DNA of 64,000 nucleotides from Streptomyces marincola (GTDB lineage: Bacteria; Actinomycetota; Actinomycetes; Streptomycetales; Streptomycetaceae): NCBI RefSeq assembly GCF_020410765.1, contig NZ_CP084541.1, forward strand, positions 2,103,001 to 2,167,000. The letters run 5' to 3'. Numbering within the stretch: position 1 is the stretch's first letter; each line of letters opens with the position of its first letter. This document shows, one piece after another, positions 62,279 through 64,000 of this stretch. The notes under the pieces were generated by a model, which was given only the letters and a program-made list of their open reading frames with translations, did no database searches and was not told the origin of the DNA. The position numbers and the translations under genes are program-made.

Positions 62279-62296
62279 GTCAACCTGTCGACCCTA
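62279..62296 (-). promoter_or_regulatory. Possible bioY promoter/operator
   Basis: On the minus strand TAGGGT (62291-62296) is a -10-like element, directly followed by the near-palindrome GTCAAC-CT-GTCGAC (62279-62292). A repressor there would block initiation. The regulator is not identified. Confidence 0.4.
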
Positions 62297-62361
62297 GCCG
62301 AACGGGCGTACGCGCTCGGCGTGACCTTCGCGACACCCCAGCGCGCCCGGCGGAACGCTGG

Positions 62362-62388
62362 TAGCGTGTTCTTGCAAGTCATATGCAA
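62362..62388 (+). promoter_or_regulatory. sodF promoter element and Nur-box-like site
   Basis: TAGCGT (62362-62367) is a -10 candidate. TTGCAA (62372-62377), 5 bp, ATGCAA (62383-62388) matches the Nur box TTGCAA-N5-TTGCAA except for one base. In Streptomyces, nickel-loaded Nur represses sodF at such a site near the transcription start. Confidence 0.75.
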
Positions 62389-62426
62389 TAAGCGTCGACA
62401 AGCACTTAGTGGAGATGGGCAACGGC

Positions 62427-63068
62427 ATGGCCACGTACACCCTCCCCGACCTCCCCTACGACTACTCCGCGCTGGAGCCGGTCATCAGCGGCGAGATCAT
62501 CGAGCTGCACCACGACAAGCACCACGCCGGCTACGTCAAGGGCGCCAACGACACCCTTGAGCAGCTCGCGGAGGCCAGGGAGAAGGACCAGTGGGCGGCG
62601 ATCAACGGCCTGGAGAAGAACCTCGCGTTCCACCTCTCGGGCCACATCCTGCACTCCATCTACTGGCACAACATGACCGGTGACGGCGGCGGCGAGCCCC
62701 TGGAACGCGACGGCACGGGCGAGCTGGCGGACGCGATCGCCGAGTCGTTCGGCTCGTTCGCCCGCTTCAAGGCGCAGCTGTCCAAGGCCGCCGCGACCAC
62801 GCAGGGCTCGGGATGGGGCGTGCTGGCCTACGAGCCGGTCAGCGGGCGCCTGATCGTCGAGCAGGTCTACGACCACCAGGGGAACGTCGGCCAGGGCTCC
62901 GTGCCCGTCCTGGTGTTCGACGCCTGGGAGCACGCCTTCTACCTCCAGTACCGCAACCAGAAGGTCGACTTCGTCGAGGCGATGTGGCGCGTGGTCGACT
63001 GGCAGGATGTCGCGGCCCGGTTCACGGCCGCCAGGGAGCGCGCGCACACGCTCCTGCTCGCCCCCTGA
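62427..63068 (+). CDS. sodF: Fe(Zn)-superoxide dismutase
   Basis: 213 aa from ATG 62427 with GGAGATGGG upstream. Metal ligands are visible in ELHHDKHHAGYV, HLSGHILHSIYW and VFDAWEHAFYLQY. The sequence is of the Fe/Mn-SOD family and corresponds to Streptomyces SodF, used when nickel for SodN is scarce. The C-terminal half is canonical and the length normal. Confidence 0.96.
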   Translation: MATYTLPDLPYDYSALEPVISGEIIELHHDKHHAGYVKGANDTLEQLAEAREKDQWAAINGLEKNLAFHLSGHILHSIYWHNMTGDGGGEPLERDGTGELADAIAESFGSFARFKAQLSKAAATTQGSGWGVLAYEPVSGRLIVEQVYDHQGNVGQGSVPVLVFDAWEHAFYLQYRNQKVDFVEAMWRVVDWQDVAARFTAARERAHTLLLAP

Positions 63069-63131
63069 GGACCCCCGGCCGCCTGATCGTCTTCTCACTC
63101 CCCTTCACCGGGCAGGCGGCCGGCGAGGGCA

Positions 63132-63164
63132 CGGCCCCCGCGCGTGAGGATCGCGCGGGGGCCG
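63132..63164. terminator. Terminator between sodF and the NTF2-like gene
   Basis: A 13-bp perfect stem (63132-63144 with 63152-63164) and 7-nt loop lie between convergent genes. Confidence 0.85.
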
Positions 63165-63226
63165 CCGTCGTCGCGCCCGCTCCTCCCCTTCGGCCGCCGG
63201 CGGCCCGGGCGCGGGGGCGGCAGGGT

Positions 63227-63688
63227 TCAGCTGGGCGCCCCGGCCGGAGCCAGCTCGGTCAACGCGCGCCCCGTGGCCAAGTCGGCCGGTACCGACACGT
63301 GGTCGTGGATCATCAGCCACTCCCCGTCGACGAGGCGGAAGCAGTTCGTCTGGCGCACCCACATGTCGACGGGGCTGCCGCCCATCGTTCCGAAGATGCG
63401 CGTGAAGGTGCGGACGAAGGACAGATCTCCGGAGGCGAAGACCTGGAGATCGCGGAACTCCAGCCCGGGAGAGCCCTCGAACGCGCCGAGGAAACCGATC
63501 CAGTTCTGGCGCCACAACTCACCGCCGCGGAACTCCAGCGGTGGCATGAGATCGAAGCCGGTGAACCCCTCAGGCGCGTAGAACGCCATCATTCCCTCGA
63601 CGTCCTTGGCCTCGAAGGTCTTCTTCCACTCCAGCATGCGCCGGCGGACCTGGTCCTCGGGGCGCGCGGTGACGTTCTCGGTGCTCAT
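63227..63688 (-). CDS. NTF2/SnoaL-like protein
   Basis: 153 aa from ATG 63688 (STENVTARPEDQV), with GAGGAAG upstream. VRRRMLEWKKTFEAKDVEGM, FYAPEGFTGFDLMPP, VRTFTRIFGTM and the terminal EWLMIHDHVSVPAD fit the cone-shaped NTF2-like fold of small enzymes and binding proteins. Substrate unknown. The in-frame ATGs at 63703 and 63715 lack a good ribosome binding site. Confidence 0.88.
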   Translation of the reverse strand: MSTENVTARPEDQVRRRMLEWKKTFEAKDVEGMMAFYAPEGFTGFDLMPPLEFRGGELWRQNWIGFLGAFEGSPGLEFRDLQVFASGDLSFVRTFTRIFGTMGGSPVDMWVRQTNCFRLVDGEWLMIHDHVSVPADLATGRALTELAPAGAPS

Positions 63689-63943
63689 GCGGTGCTTCCT
63701 CATCCCGTTGCTCATGGACGGTGGCGGACTGCCTGACGTCAGCCTCACGCCACGCGGCGCCCCGAACCAGCCCCGGCCCATGCGGGCATGACGAGTACCT
63801 GCCTCGACGCGGCCCGCGCCCCACGGTCCTGGCACGCGGGCTCCGGGAAGGCGGAAGCGGTCCCGGGGCCCGCCCACGACGGGCGCATATTCTGGGCACG
63901 GCGTGGCCGGCTCCATCCGCGGCCGGCGGCATCGTAGAGAGGG

Positions 63944-64000
63944 GTGGCTCCTCTGCACGAGCTACTGGACAACCCGCTCGGCGTCTTCCTGCGCTCCCGG
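63944..64000 (+). CDS. Start of a further gene, cut by the window end
   Basis: From GTG 63944 the open frame reads APLHELLDNPLGVFLRSR to the window end. GAGAGG lies close upstream, perhaps too close. Only 19 codons are visible, so neither product nor start can be fixed. Confidence 0.35.
   Translation, partial: MAPLHELLDNPLGVFLRSR

Overview
This is a chromosomal segment of very high G+C with strong G/C bias at third codon positions. It is almost certainly from a Streptomyces or a close relative. The housekeeping block rne-rplU-rpmA-obg, rodA-pbp2-mreDCB, ndk-folC-valS and clpX-clpP2-clpP1-tig has the order known from Streptomyces chromosomes. Other support comes from GTG/TTG starts, tightly overlapping operons, a DHA2/TetR unit, a DUF6879 pair, and sodF preceded by a Nur-box-like site.

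Region 1 (1-14 kb) is a cell-wall polymer region. It holds a 5'-truncated membrane-anchored glycerophosphotransferase-like gene, a TetR/DHA2 efflux unit behind a symmetric operator, an alpha/beta hydrolase, and two convergent acyltransferase-3 membrane proteins. It ends with an operon on the minus strand: a fused cytidylyltransferase/short-chain reductase predicted to make CDP-ribitol, a membrane glycerophosphotransferase-like enzyme, and a 924-aa TagF-type polymerase. Together these could make and export a teichoic-acid-like poly(polyol phosphate). The acyltransferases, including a third one at 55.5 kb, are candidates to decorate it.

Region 2 (14-22 kb) is core: obg, rpmA and rplU behind a good promoter, a very large RNase E with tandem repeats and a lysine-rich tail, and the DUF2344 partner of a radical SAM protein.

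Region 3 (22-33 kb) is accessory DNA lying between the DUF2344 gene and its radical SAM partner, which are usually neighbours. It carries a GNAT enzyme and an unrecognised cysteine-free 637-aa protein translationally coupled to a signal-less lytic-transglycosylase-like protein. Next come two divergent ArsR-regulator/metal-exporter pairs, each with its own palindromic operator, and a DUF6879 pair. Last is a large serine integrase whose 1.9-kb unit is flanked by imperfect copies of the radical SAM 3' end, interpreted as attL/attR.

Region 4 (33-54.4 kb) is the core block: radical SAM, CYTH-CHAD, rodA, pbp2, mreD, mreC, mreB, ndk, DUF4233, folC, valS, a proline-rich membrane protein, clpX, clpP2, clpP1 and tig. 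It serves lateral wall/spore wall synthesis, nucleotide and folate metabolism, translation, and proteostasis.

Region 5 (54.4-64 kb) has tRNA-Pro(UGG), tRNA-Gly(UCC), a small membrane protein, the third acyltransferase (apparently leaderless), an M23 peptidase, a SpoIIE-type phosphatase, an Eis-like acetyltransferase, an Nei-type DNA glycosylase, rpiB, bioY, sodF, an NTF2-like protein and the first codons of a further gene. No rRNA genes, CRISPR arrays, insertion sequences or replication origin were seen.
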